Shown: piece after piece, positions 43,796 to 52,568 of the stretch
How the letters are laid out: every line of letters starts with the position of its first letter
Position numbering within the stretch: the stretch's first letter is position 1
DNA from: Pseudomonas sp. B28(2017)
GTDB lineage: Bacteria > Pseudomonadota > Gammaproteobacteria > Pseudomonadales > Pseudomonadaceae
Direction: 5' to 3'
Length of the DNA stretch: 62,182 nt
NCBI RefSeq assembly: GCF_002113025.1
Contig: NZ_NEJH01000019.1
Coordinates: 1 to 62,182, forward strand
Notes under the pieces: generated by a model
Databases searched by the model: none
Told to the model about the DNA's origin: nothing
The model's input: the letters and a program-made list of their open reading frames with translations, nothing else
Program-made: the position numbers and the translations under genes

Positions 43796-44990
43796 ATGAG
43801 CACTGCATTTTTGTCTGATCGGGTACTGGGCATCGAGCCTTCACCGAGTATTGCTGCCAACGCACTGGTGACTGAGTTACGCGCCCTGGGCCGGGACATT
43901 GTCAACTTCACTGTGGGCGAACCGGGAGCATATTCTCCACGCTGCAAGTGCCGCGATGCACAGCGGTGACACGCACTACACGGCCACCACCGGCACGCTC
44001 GCCTTGCGCAAGGCTATCTGCCAAAAGCTTGAGCGCGACAACGGGCTGGCTTACGGACTCGACGAAGTTGTCGCCGGTTGTGGCGGCAAACACATCATCT
44101 ATCACGCCCTGGCCGCGACCTTGAACCTGGGTGATGAAGTCATCGTGCACACACCGTACTGGGTTTCCTACCCGGACATCGCCCGACTGAACGACGCCAC
44201 ACCGGTGATCATTGCGGGGGACGAAACCAACGGCTTCAAGCTCTCGCCTGAAGCTTTGGAAAAGTCCATCACACCACGCAGTAAATGGGTCATTCTCAAT
44301 ACCCCGAACAACCCAAGCGGCGCGGTCTACAACGAAACCGAACTGCTGGCTCTTGCCGCTGTGCTGCGTAGACACCCGCACGTGCTGATCATGGCCGATG
44401 AAATATACGAACAATTCGTGTACGGAGATGCCCGGCATGTGTCTTTGACACGGTTCGCACCTGATCTGAAGGCTCGTACGTTGATCGTCAACGGGGCCTC
44501 CAAAGGTTATGCCATGACCGGTTGGCGACTGGGTTTCGGTGCAGGCCCTGCCTGGTTGATCTCAGCCATCGGAAAGCTTTTGTCCCAAACCACCACTTGC
44601 CCAAGCTCGATCAGTCAGGCGGCTGCCGTGGCGGCGTTCATTGGAGATCAGGCCCCGATTGCCGGAATGCGCGAGATTTATCAGCACCGCCGGGATCGCA
44701 TGCTGGAACTGTTGGCGCCGATCACAGGGCTGAGTTTCACGCAGCCAGATGGAGCGTTCTATGTGTTCGCCAATGTCAGCGCACTGATGGGCAAAATCAC
44801 ACAAAGTGGCGAAGTCATTCAGAACGACTCGGAACTGGTCGCCCACCTGCTCAAAGAGCACGGACTGGCCACGGTCAGCGGTGCGGCGTATGGCATGTCA
44901 CCCTACATCCGACTGTCATTTGCCAGCTCACTGGACGTCATCGAAGAAGGCTGCCGTCGCCTCAAAGAAGCGTGCCAACGATTGCGCTGA
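43796..44990 (+). pseudogene. Class I PLP aminotransferase, frameshifted near the N-terminus
   Basis: An initiation site at 43796 (GAGGGGA upstream) opens MSTAFLSDRVLGIEPSPSIA... and reaches VNFTVGEP at 43924, then leaves frame and stops at 43969. The rest (EHILHAAS onward) continues in the +1 frame from 43926 to 44990, with NTPNNPSGAV, the Asp/Tyr region and the PLP Lys in NGASKGYAMTGWRLGFG. The usual D-F-D-T-P between GEP and EHI is missing, a net loss of 14 bases. The enzyme would be of AspC/AatA type. A restart at 43899 would lack the N-terminal arm. Confidence 0.8.
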
Positions 44991-45083
44991 CGGAATATCG
45001 CGACACCCGACAGCCACCGGACGGCTGCTCATTGACTGCCTAGAACAACACTCATAATCATTGTCATCAAATGAGGCATCCCC

Positions 45084-46343
45084 ATGCACAAGCCCCGTAT
45101 CGCGCTGGTCTGGCAAATCATGATTGGCCTGCTAGCCGGCATCGCCATCGGCGCCCTGCTGCACCGTTTTCCTGAATCCCGCCCCTGGCTGGTCGACAAC
45201 CTGCTGCAACCGGCTGGCGACATCTTCATCAAACTGATGAAAATGATCGTCGTTCCCATCGTATTTTCCTGCATGGTGGTCGGTATCGCCGGTCACGGTG
45301 ACGGTAAATCCCTTGGCCGTATCGGGGTCAAGTCGCTGAGCTATTTCTTCAGCATTACCACCCTCGCGATCATCGTCGGACTGGTGATTGGCAACCTGCT
45401 CGAACCCGGAGCCGGAACAGATCTGGCAAGCCTGAAGGCCGCCGCAATTACCCTGCCTACCAGCAATGGTGCCGGACATAGTCTTGGGCAGATTATTGTC
45501 GGGATCATCCCTGACAATGTGATCAACGCCATGGCCCAAGGGAGCCTGCTTTCCGTGTTGTTCTTCGCCGTGATGTTTGGCCTCGGCGTCTCCAAATTGA
45601 GCAATGAACGCAAGGAACCGGTGATCACGCTACTGCGTGGTGTTTCGGAAGCGATGTTCAAGGTCACTTCAATGATCATGGCCTACTCACCTATCGGCGT
45701 ATTCGGAATGATCTCCGTGACTGTAGCCAACTTCGGTTTCAGCTCTCTTCTGCCTCTGGCCAAGCTGATTATGGTCAGCTACGTGTCGATTGCCTTCTTC
45801 GTGCTGGTTGTTCTGAACCTGGTGGCGCGATTCTGCGGGATCAACCTGTTCGCGCTGATGCGCCATATCAAGGATGAACTGATCCTGGCCTTTTCCAGCG
45901 CCAGTTCGGCAGCGGTCATGCCGCAGTTAATGAAGAAGCTTGAAACCTACGGGGTGCCGCCCTCGCTGGTCAGCTTCGTAGTGCCGGTTGGCTACTCGTT
46001 CAACCTTGACGGTGCTTCGCTGTTCCTCGGCATCGGCACCTTGTTCGTGGCACAGCTGTATGGCATCGACCTGAGCTTTGGCGATCAGGCCTTGCTCGTG
46101 GTCACAATGGTTCTGACATCCAAGGGCGCTGCCGGCGTACCGGGGTTCATGTTCGTGATTTTGTCAGCCACCCTGGCCAGTGCCGGTCTGCCCTTGGAAG
46201 GTATTGCATTCATTGCCGGTGTCTACCGATTAATGGAAATGCCAACGACCGCTCTGAACGTACTTGGCAATGCCTTGGCTCCGTTGGTGATTGCCAAATG
46301 GGAGGGCCGAGCCGCGCATTGCCTGAAGGCTATACCAGCCTGA
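45084..46343 (+). CDS. Dicarboxylate/amino acid:cation symporter (GltP/DctA family)
   Basis: 419 residues with about eight membrane helices and two re-entrant loops. Seen are FIKLMKMIVVPIVFSCMV near residue 50, the Ser-rich loop AFSSASSAAVMPQL (about 275) and FNLDGASLF (about 305). It imports acidic amino acids or C4-dicarboxylates with H+ or Na+. Same strand as the RraA and aminotransferase genes, 93 bases after the latter, so likely the uptake step for that pathway. Confidence 0.9.
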   Translation: MHKPRIALVWQIMIGLLAGIAIGALLHRFPESRPWLVDNLLQPAGDIFIKLMKMIVVPIVFSCMVVGIAGHGDGKSLGRIGVKSLSYFFSITTLAIIVGLVIGNLLEPGAGTDLASLKAAAITLPTSNGAGHSLGQIIVGIIPDNVINAMAQGSLLSVLFFAVMFGLGVSKLSNERKEPVITLLRGVSEAMFKVTSMIMAYSPIGVFGMISVTVANFGFSSLLPLAKLIMVSYVSIAFFVLVVLNLVARFCGINLFALMRHIKDELILAFSSASSAAVMPQLMKKLETYGVPPSLVSFVVPVGYSFNLDGASLFLGIGTLFVAQLYGIDLSFGDQALLVVTMVLTSKGAAGVPGFMFVILSATLASAGLPLEGIAFIAGVYRLMEMPTTALNVLGNALAPLVIAKWEGRAAHCLKAIPA

Positions 46344-46723
46344 GCTGAGAAACCCTGCCCAGGGCACTGTCTGCACGAAGTGCCTGAGGCTTCTCTTGAT
46401 TGATCCACACGTTTCGGAACGCCAAGCGCCGGGTGATTTGCAGATTTCACTGACAAAGAAAAAGCCCTTCTTTGCCGCAATGCTGTTCATTCAAGACAAT
46501 TTTCAGACGAGCAAGAAACCTGTGACGAGGGGCTTTTTATGGACGTTGCAAGGCTCCGGCCCGCACCACAGGAAGATTCGAACCGCTTGCACTGATCGGA
46601 ATCTTTATCAGAAATGAGCGAGCTGCAATCGGCCAATACCCGATATTTCTCCCCCTGGCCCGATAGCAGTCATTTTCGGTCCATGTGCTGTCACATCCAA
46701 GCGTGAAATCTTGCGCAAAAATC

Positions 46724-46742
46724 TGTCATGACATGTCATGAC
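46724..46742. repeat. Overlapping palindromes TGTCATGACA/TGTCATGAC
   Basis: A perfect 10-bp palindrome TGTCATGACA immediately followed by TGTCATGAC. Position about 200 bp upstream of the DUF2790 gene suggests an operator array, but no binding protein is known to me. Confidence 0.45.
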
Positions 46743-46753
46743 CTCATCCAAAA

Positions 46754-46783
46754 ACGGCGTTTGGCCCAACAAATACGGCGTTT
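46754..46783. repeat. Direct repeat ACGGCGTTT, 21-bp period
   Basis: Two exact copies at 46754-46762 and 46775-46783, start to start 21 bp, which is two helical turns and so places both on the same DNA face. Confidence 0.45.
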
Positions 46784-46947
46784 AATGGACGAATGGTCGT
46801 AAGGCGTCAAGCACGGGGAATTCCCGGGAGCCTGAAGCCACTACAGGCGACTCAGGTGGGTACGTTCGTCGCGGTTTAGTGAACTTCGCTTTCATCACGT
46901 GTCACATTAGGTCCTCGTCAAGCGAACTTCAGAAGAGGTAAAGCCTA

Positions 46948-47226
46948 ATGAACATCGCCACAGTAGTAAGTGCCGTAATTTCCAGTCTTGCCCCAAGTGT
47001 CTTTGACCAGAATGGCCTGCAAGAACCCGGCGCGCATGTCTCGGCCGTCGAATACCACTACGGAATGGAAATCGATGTAAAGCGGGTACTGCAGCGCACC
47101 GATACATCCGACAAGACCGGTATGGTACCGGTGACCCTGGTCTACGAAGATAGCGAAGGTGAGGTCCACAAGATCCGTTTCCTCGAATGGGGCGGAAGTC
47201 CTGCCAGTCCAACCAACATTGCCTGA
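46948..47226 (+). CDS. DUF2790-like small protein
   Basis: 92 residues. The core YHYGMEIDVKRVLQRTD followed by PVTLVYEDSEGEVHKIRFLEWGG fits the DUF2790 family, which is common in pseudomonads. Members usually have a clear signal peptide; here the N-terminus (MNIATVVSAVISSLAPSVF) is only weakly hydrophobic, so export is uncertain. AGAGG lies upstream of the ATG. Function unknown. Confidence 0.65.
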   Translation: MNIATVVSAVISSLAPSVFDQNGLQEPGAHVSAVEYHYGMEIDVKRVLQRTDTSDKTGMVPVTLVYEDSEGEVHKIRFLEWGGSPASPTNIA

Positions 47227-47335
47227 TTCGCTCGCCGCCAGGGTTCTGGGCCACGCCCGCCCCCACAAGCGCAAGTTGAATCTTATATGCACCCAGTGCC
47301 AATTGATGTTTTTGTAACCTGAAAGATTACATGAC

Positions 47336-47357
47336 CGAATGATTAAAAGTTCATTCG
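47336..47357. promoter_or_regulatory. Conserved dyad upstream of paralogue C module
   Basis: CGAATGA-N8-TCATTCG, the same arms and spacing as at 6464-6485. It lies 146 bases before the start codon of the membrane protein, against 146 bases in copy 1. Confidence 0.5.
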
Positions 47358-47502
47358 CGAAAATCGCTATTATCTTGAGCGCATAATGCTGCCAGATTAA
47401 TAAATAGTGATTACTGAATCTTAATTGCAATCAGCAACGGCAAACACCAATCAAGCCGTGCCGAGAGTCATGCTGATTCACTATTGAAGCCAAGAGGTCA
47501 CC

Positions 47503-48150
47503 ATGGAACTTAGTATGTTTTCTTCGTCCACCGTGGAATATGTTCGTTTGGGCGTTGTATATTTCCACCTAATCGCCTGCTGTGTTGCAATTGGTCTGGT
47601 CTTGACCAGTGACGTCGCAATGGTCAAGCAACTCCTGAAGGGAGATGCGTCAGGTCACCATGATGACGCGCACATGGAAAGCCTGCAAAAAACCGTAGTA
47701 CTTGCACTTTGGGCTCTCTGGATTACGGGCATTGGAATTGTCGGGATCGATTATGCCGGCAAGGGGATGGAATATTTCCTCAATCCAAAACTGCAGGCCA
47801 AGATCGGGATCGTTGTACTGTTGACCTTTAACGGCTTCCTGTTGCATAGCGCTGTATTGCCGGCGCTGAAAAAAGCCGGTTCGATACTTAATCTTTCCTT
47901 CAGCCTGCGCATGCTGGCGCTGTTCTCGGGCTCGCTCTCTGCCGTGTCGTGGTTCTATGCCGCCATGCTCGGTGTTGGTCGTCCGCTGGCCTGGAAGTAC
48001 TCGCTGGTCGAGTTGCTGGCAGCCTATCCGGTTCTCATCGTCGGTGGATTCGCAGCGATGGTACTGCTCACCGCCTATGCAAAAAACAAAGGCACCGAAG
48101 GGCGTCTGGAACAAGACACCTGGACCGCACGAAACGCCGCCCTGGTTTGA
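47503..48150 (+). CDS. Five-helix integral membrane protein (paralogue C)
   Basis: 215 residues, nearly identical to the protein at 6631-7278 (four replacements found), with the same AGAGG site, helices and GHHDDAHM loop. It begins MELSMFSSS. It is followed 107 bases later by an identical PtrA-like gene, as in copy 1, but the next genes differ: a DCC-family protein and a Fur-box siderophore receptor. Two active near-identical copies 41 kb apart invite homologous recombination between them. Confidence 0.85.
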   Translation: MELSMFSSSTVEYVRLGVVYFHLIACCVAIGLVLTSDVAMVKQLLKGDASGHHDDAHMESLQKTVVLALWALWITGIGIVGIDYAGKGMEYFLNPKLQAKIGIVVLLTFNGFLLHSAVLPALKKAGSILNLSFSLRMLALFSGSLSAVSWFYAAMLGVGRPLAWKYSLVELLAAYPVLIVGGFAAMVLLTAYAKNKGTEGRLEQDTWTARNAALV

Positions 48151-48257
48151 TGGTAAAGCCAGGTTGAACAGGCAGGTTCTGCTTTAGCCAATACATACCA
48201 TTATTCGTTATTTACAAATTCTAGTTATTTACCAACTCTCAACTTGAGGAAACCCAA

Positions 48258-48464
48258 ATGAAATCCATGAAAGTTCTCTTCGTAGCCGCCGCTCTGACCG
48301 CTTCTTCCCTGGCCATGGCCACAGGTGGCGGTGATCGGACCTTCACACGCATGGAGTCGGCCCGGAAAGTCTCGATGGAAGCCTTCCAGGTTGCCCAGAA
48401 ACAGAAAGCTGAAGCCGCTGTAGCTCAAAGCAAAGCCAAGGTCGCCGATCACAGCAACAGCTGA
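48258..48464 (+). CDS. PtrA-like small periplasmic protein (copy 2)
   Basis: 68 residues, identical in amino acid sequence to the copy at 7386-7592; a few silent base differences are present (for example around GGTGATCGG). Signal peptide to A-M-A, then GGGDRTFTRME. It ends in a polar tail H-S-N-S without the C-terminal Cys I recall in PtrA. Stem-loops GAGGCCG...CGGCCTC and CAGCACC-CAA-GGTGCTG follow in both copies and may terminate the module. Confidence 0.75.
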   Translation: MKSMKVLFVAAALTASSLAMATGGGDRTFTRMESARKVSMEAFQVAQKQKAEAAVAQSKAKVADHSNS

Positions 48465-48611
48465 TCCGTGTAGCGCGCCCGAGGCCGTCAGAAATGTGCG
48501 GCCTCAAGCCTCAAATGCAGCACCCAAGGTGCTGCTAGCGCCGGTTTAACCGAGATCCTGCTGACACAGAATCCTGTGTGTTGAATCCCCAGGCCCCTTG
48601 GAACCACGCTT

Positions 48612-49064
48612 ATGCCAGCCTCGCATATCCGCCCCTCACCCGCGCCACTGCTCAAACCAGGAGAGACGGTCGTCTTGTTCGACGGAGTCTGCAAGCTGTG
48701 CAATGGCTGGGTGAGGTTCCTGATTCGCCATGACCGCCAGCGGCGCATGCGGTTGGCGGCGGTTCAGTCACCCGAAGGGCAGGCTCTGCTCGCGTGGGCA
48801 GGTTTGCCCGTGGATCAATTCGACACCATGGCGGTGATCCGCGACCGACACTACTGGGAACGTTCGAATGCATTTTTCGAAATCGTCGCCCAGCTTCCCG
48901 CACGTTGGTGCCCCGTGAACCTGTTGCGCATCTTCCCTCGCAAGCTTCGAGACTGGGCATACGACCGCATTGCGCTCAATCGTTATCGGCTCCTGGGGAA
49001 ATACGACACATGCCTGTTGCCGGATCCTGATCATGAACAGCGCTTTTTGAAAACGCCCCTCTGA
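48612..49064 (+). CDS. DCC-family thiol-disulphide oxidoreductase-like protein (DUF393)
   Basis: 150 residues. The family motif is normally D-G-x-C-x-x-C; here VVLFDGVCKLCNGWVRFL (about residues 19-36) keeps the C-x-x-C. The conserved R-x-R/R-D-x-x-Y region near the C-terminus (NRYRLLG) is present. Cytoplasmic, probably redox active, function unknown. It follows the second PtrA-like copy by 147 bases. Confidence 0.85.
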   Translation: MPASHIRPSPAPLLKPGETVVLFDGVCKLCNGWVRFLIRHDRQRRMRLAAVQSPEGQALLAWAGLPVDQFDTMAVIRDRHYWERSNAFFEIVAQLPARWCPVNLLRIFPRKLRDWAYDRIALNRYRLLGKYDTCLLPDPDHEQRFLKTPL

Positions 49065-49257
49065 CCCCCCTCAAACGCATTGACTGGATCGCCCGTGGTC
49101 GGCTGGCGTTCATGTCTGGCTACCACGGTCGGATTCCTGCGCACGACGCCACCCACCGACCATTCCTCTGAAAATACAGGCGATAGGCGAAATTGAGACG
49201 AATGTTCTGATTCGTGTCAGCCGCCTGTATAGAAATGATATGTATTTACTTACAAAA

Positions 49258-49276
49258 GATAATCGTTATTATTCGC
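49258..49276 (+). promoter_or_regulatory. Fur box of siderophore receptor
   Basis: GATAATCGTTATTATTCGC matches the Fur consensus at about 13-14 of 19 positions. It lies 28 bases upstream of the preferred GTG start, where it would overlap the promoter. Predicts iron-repressed expression. Confidence 0.7.
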
Positions 49277-49303
49277 GCGAAATTCACACAAAAGGTGTCC
49301 ACG

Positions 49304-51424
49304 GTGGCTTTATCGCGCATTTACCCAGCCTCTCTGTCATTGCTGGGCGTTCTGGTCGTACCTGATCTACAGGCAGAAACCGAGCCAGCTCTGACCCTGC
49401 CGGCAACCGCTGTAAACAGCGAGTACAACGAGCAGAGCTATATGTCGACCGAGAGCAGGAGTGCGTTGAAGATCGATGCCCCGCTACGTGATATTCCGCA
49501 AACGGTGAACGTGATTCCCCAGAGCGTGATCAAGGACCAGGGCGCACAGTCGATGGAAGACGTGCTGAAGAATGTCCCGGGGATCGGTCTGTCCAATGGC
49601 GATGGCCAGCGCGATCAGGTCACCATTCGCGGCTTCAGTGCCATCGGCGACATGTACATCGATGGCATCCGTGACGACGCCCTGTACTTCCGCGATCTGT
49701 CCAATGTCGAGCGCGTGGAAGTGATCAAAGGGCCCGCAGCAGTGCTCTATGGCCGCGGCTCATCCGGTGGCCTGATCAACAGCATCAGCAAAAAGCCCAA
49801 CTTCGCCCCCAAACAGGAAGTGGGCGTCAGCTTCGACAGCGAGGGTAAAAAGCGCACGCAGTTCGACGCTGGCTGGGCCGATCAACAGCAGTACGACAAG
49901 GCATTCCGGGTGACCGGTGCGCTGGAAAACAGCGACACCTTCCGCGATGACGGCTATATCGACCGCAAGGCCATTGCACCGTCGGCCTACTTCAAGCTCT
50001 CCGACGATCTGGAACTGAACCTGGGTGCCAGCTATCTGTATGACAGGCGCCTGATCGACTTCGGCATCCCGGCACGAGGCAATCGTCCGGTCGATGTGGA
50101 CCGTGGCAAACGCTTCGGTGCTGCCGACCCGGACGACGACTACACCCGCAGCGAGGTGTTTTCGTTCACGGCCGGTGTCGACTACCGGATCAACGACGAC
50201 TTCAGCCTGAGCAACACCAGCCGCTACTACCACTACGACCTGGATCGCAACAATACACTCGCCGATTCCAGCCCGACACGCTTCGTCACCGCTGCCAACG
50301 GCGAACTGCTGGTGAAGCTCAACCGTGGCAATGTGCAGCGCAAGGAGGATGGCTGGTTCAACCAGACCGAGCTGAAGCAACAGGCTACGCTCGCCGGGAT
50401 GAACCACAACCTTCTTTATGGCGTGGAACTTGGGCGCCAGGTCAAGGATCAGTCCGTGTTCAGCCAGAACAACGTAGCGCAGGTTCCGGTGTACCGCGAT
50501 GGCCTGGTCGACGTGCCGTTCCAGGCCAACCGGCAAACCGCCAAGGGCACCAATACCCAGGACACGGCCGGTTTCTACGTCCAGGATCTTATCGAGTTGG
50601 CGCCAAAGTGGAAGGCGCTGGTGGGCGTGCGTTATGACGTGTTCGACCAGGAATATTCCGACGACCTGACGCACAGCTCCCTGTCCCGAACCGATACCAC
50701 CTGGAGCCCGCGAGTCGGCCTGGTTTATCAGCCTGATCAGGTTCAGTCCTATTACGTCTCGGTGAGTCGTTCCTACCAGCCTTCTGCAGAAATGTTCGCC
50801 CTGAGTACGACGAACCAGGACCTGGAACCAGAAGAGACCACCAACTACGAGATCGGCGGCAAGTGGGACCTGCTCGACAATCGCCTGGCGTTGACGGCGG
50901 CGCTGTTCCGTCTGGAGCGCACCAATATGAAAACCACCGATCCGGCGAACCCGAGCAAACTGGTACTTGCGGGTGAGCAGCGTACCGATGGTCTCGAACT
51001 GACCGCCAGCGGACAGTTGAGCGACAAATGGCAAGTCTATGCCGGTTACGCCTATCTGGATGCCGAGATCACCAAATCCAATAGCCGAACCAACGGTGTC
51101 GCCAACGAAGGCCAGACTCCGACCCTGACCCCGCGCCACAGTGCCAATGTGTGGTTGGTACGTTCTTTGACACAGGAGTGGCGTGTAGGCATGGGGGCGA
51201 ACTATGTCGATGACCGTTACACCGCCCTGGATAACCAAGTGGTCATGCCGGCCTACACCACGGTAGACGCAGCCTTGCTCTACAACCTGCCGAAATGGGA
51301 CATGGCCCTGCGTTTGCGTAACGTCTTCGACAAGGACTATTACGCCTCGGCGCATGGTTCCGTGGATCTGATCACACCCGGTGCACCACGGACTCTGGAG
51401 TTGAGCACCAACTACCGATTCTGA
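49304..51424 (+). CDS. TonB-dependent siderophore receptor (Fiu-like)
   Basis: 706 residues from the GTG at 49304 (AAAGG at 8 bases); the longer open frame would place the Fur box inside the gene. A short signal peptide ends at D-L-Q-A. Plug domain: DAPLRDIPQTVNVIP, VTIRGFSAIGDMYIDGIRDD and VEVIKGPAAVLYGRGSSGG (parts). The barrel ends in N-Y-R-F, the Phe-terminal signature of outer-membrane barrels. It resembles catecholate receptors such as Fiu; the exact ligand is unknown. Confidence 0.9.
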   Translation: MALSRIYPASLSLLGVLVVPDLQAETEPALTLPATAVNSEYNEQSYMSTESRSALKIDAPLRDIPQTVNVIPQSVIKDQGAQSMEDVLKNVPGIGLSNGDGQRDQVTIRGFSAIGDMYIDGIRDDALYFRDLSNVERVEVIKGPAAVLYGRGSSGGLINSISKKPNFAPKQEVGVSFDSEGKKRTQFDAGWADQQQYDKAFRVTGALENSDTFRDDGYIDRKAIAPSAYFKLSDDLELNLGASYLYDRRLIDFGIPARGNRPVDVDRGKRFGAADPDDDYTRSEVFSFTAGVDYRINDDFSLSNTSRYYHYDLDRNNTLADSSPTRFVTAANGELLVKLNRGNVQRKEDGWFNQTELKQQATLAGMNHNLLYGVELGRQVKDQSVFSQNNVAQVPVYRDGLVDVPFQANRQTAKGTNTQDTAGFYVQDLIELAPKWKALVGVRYDVFDQEYSDDLTHSSLSRTDTTWSPRVGLVYQPDQVQSYYVSVSRSYQPSAEMFALSTTNQDLEPEETTNYEIGGKWDLLDNRLALTAALFRLERTNMKTTDPANPSKLVLAGEQRTDGLELTASGQLSDKWQVYAGYAYLDAEITKSNSRTNGVANEGQTPTLTPRHSANVWLVRSLTQEWRVGMGANYVDDRYTALDNQVVMPAYTTVDAALLYNLPKWDMALRLRNVFDKDYYASAHGSVDLITPGAPRTLELSTNYRF

Positions 51425-51442
51425 GTGCTGTCCTGATAACAA

Positions 51443-51469
51443 AGCCCGGTAGTGCGACACTGCCGGGCT
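51443..51469 (+). terminator. Terminator of siderophore receptor
   Basis: AGCCCGGTAGTG / CACTGCCGGGCT with a CGA loop, 19 bases after the stop; weak T tract. Confidence 0.75.
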
Positions 51470-51532
51470 TAATGAGGGTTCATCACGGATTACCGGGGAA
51501 GATTGGCGTTGGCGTTGGTTTTGTGAGTTGTG

Positions 51533-51585
51533 AGCTTATCCATTTGCCGAGGTGATTCAGCGCCACACTGGCAAATGGATAAGCT
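51533..51585. repeat. Long inverted repeat, possible MITE-like hairpin
   Basis: Perfect 16-base arms AGCTTATCCATTTGCC (51533-51548) and its inverse (51570-51585), with outer GTGAG/CTCAC pairing (51523-51527, 51593-51597). It does not look like the REP family seen elsewhere in the window. Confidence 0.6.
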
Positions 51586-51666
51586 CGCAGCACTCACAGC
51601 TACAGAGCAAAAAAACTTTCCCGACAATCCGAGAAGAACCTAAATGAGATGGTCAGCCTGACCGAG

Positions 51667-51698
51667 AAGCCCTGCAGGTTTACGCTTGCAGGGCTTTT
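51667..51698 (+). terminator. Terminator-like hairpin
   Basis: AAGCCCTGCA / TGCAGGGCTT with a 10-base loop followed by TT, about 100 bases before the next gene. Confidence 0.65.
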
Positions 51699-51795
51699 CA
51701 CGTTTTCGTTTGGCTGACCAGCAGGCGCTTGTGACAACGGGCTATCAACGCGTAACTTGAATGACCTGCCCTTCGAAACCAGCCGGAGTTGATCA

Positions 51796-52563
51796 ATGCG
51801 CATCGCCTTGCTGTCCGACATGCACCTGTCCGTCAACGCAATTCCTTTTCCCGTCGTGGATGCCGATATTGTCGTGCTCGCGGGGGATATCGCCCGGCCG
51901 GCCAAGGCCATCGAGTGGGCCAAGGCATGCCCGGTTCCGCTGGTATACGTGGCGGGCAATCACGAGTTTTACGGCAGTGACCTGGTGTCCACCTACGAAC
52001 AGTTGAACAGCCTGGCGCAAGGCACGCAGATCCACGTTCTGGAGCGTTCGGAGTACGTCCACAATGGCGTGCGTTTTCTCGGTTGCACATTGTGGTCTGA
52101 CCATCGTCTGCTCGACAGCGCTGAAGACCGGGCGCTGGGTATCGATATGGCGACCCGACTGATCCGTGACTTCAGCCACATCAAGATCGCCCCCGATTTT
52201 CCAGACCTGTTCACGCCCGCCATTTCTCAGCTGGTGTTTCTGCAGACGGTCGCCTGGCTGGAGGACTGCTTCACCCGCGACAGCCGCATCACCACGGTGG
52301 TGGTCTCCCATTTCGCCCCGACACGGTCGAGCATCGGTCCGGCGTTTGCCGGCTCGCCGATCAACTCAAGCTTTGTCTCGGACCTCGAAGCACGAATCAA
52401 GGACTGGCAGCCGGCACTGTGGCTGCATGGCCATACCCATGGCAGTTTTGATTATCGGGTGGGCAACACCCGCGTGGTCTGCAACCCCCGGGGCTATGCC
52501 AGGAATGGCATCAACGAAAATCCTGATTTCAATGACACCTTCGTGATCGATCTGGCGCTCTGA
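51796..52563 (+). CDS. Calcineurin-like metallophosphoesterase
   Basis: 255 residues. The metal ligands are read in LLSDMHLS (D-x-H), ADIVVLAGDIA (GD), VAGNHEFY (GNH[E]), VVSHFAPT and LHGHTHGS (GH-x-H). It resembles YkuE/Icc-type phosphoesterases; substrate unknown. It converges on the LysR gene, with five bases between the stops. Confidence 0.88.
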   Translation: MRIALLSDMHLSVNAIPFPVVDADIVVLAGDIARPAKAIEWAKACPVPLVYVAGNHEFYGSDLVSTYEQLNSLAQGTQIHVLERSEYVHNGVRFLGCTLWSDHRLLDSAEDRALGIDMATRLIRDFSHIKIAPDFPDLFTPAISQLVFLQTVAWLEDCFTRDSRITTVVVSHFAPTRSSIGPAFAGSPINSSFVSDLEARIKDWQPALWLHGHTHGSFDYRVGNTRVVCNPRGYARNGINENPDFNDTFVIDLAL

Positions 52564-52568
52564 GCCCC

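Larger units (their letters stand above)
46344..46947. other. Intergenic region with palindromes and direct repeats
   Basis: About 600 bp with no convincing gene. It contains an inverted pair AAAAAGCCC (46460s) and GGGGCTTTTT (46529-46538), overlapping TGTCATGACA palindromes (46724-46742), and two ACGGCGTTT repeats 21 bp apart (46754 and 46775). Confidence 0.5.
51425..51795. other. Intergenic region with two terminators and a long inverted repeat
   Basis: No gene seen. Holds the terminator of the siderophore receptor (51443-51469), a 16-bp perfect inverted repeat with 21-base loop (51533-51585), and a second terminator-like hairpin (51667-51698). Confidence 0.6.

Noticed and set aside
46540..46600. 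Minus-strand GGTTCGAATCTTCC, like a tRNA T-arm
   Set aside because: The flanking bases do not pair into a T-stem (AGCGG against CTTCC), and no anticodon or acceptor stem was found upstream.
49760..51460. 566-codon minus-strand frame opposite the siderophore receptor
   Set aside because: Shadow frame; the plus strand has the full receptor with Fur box and signal peptide.
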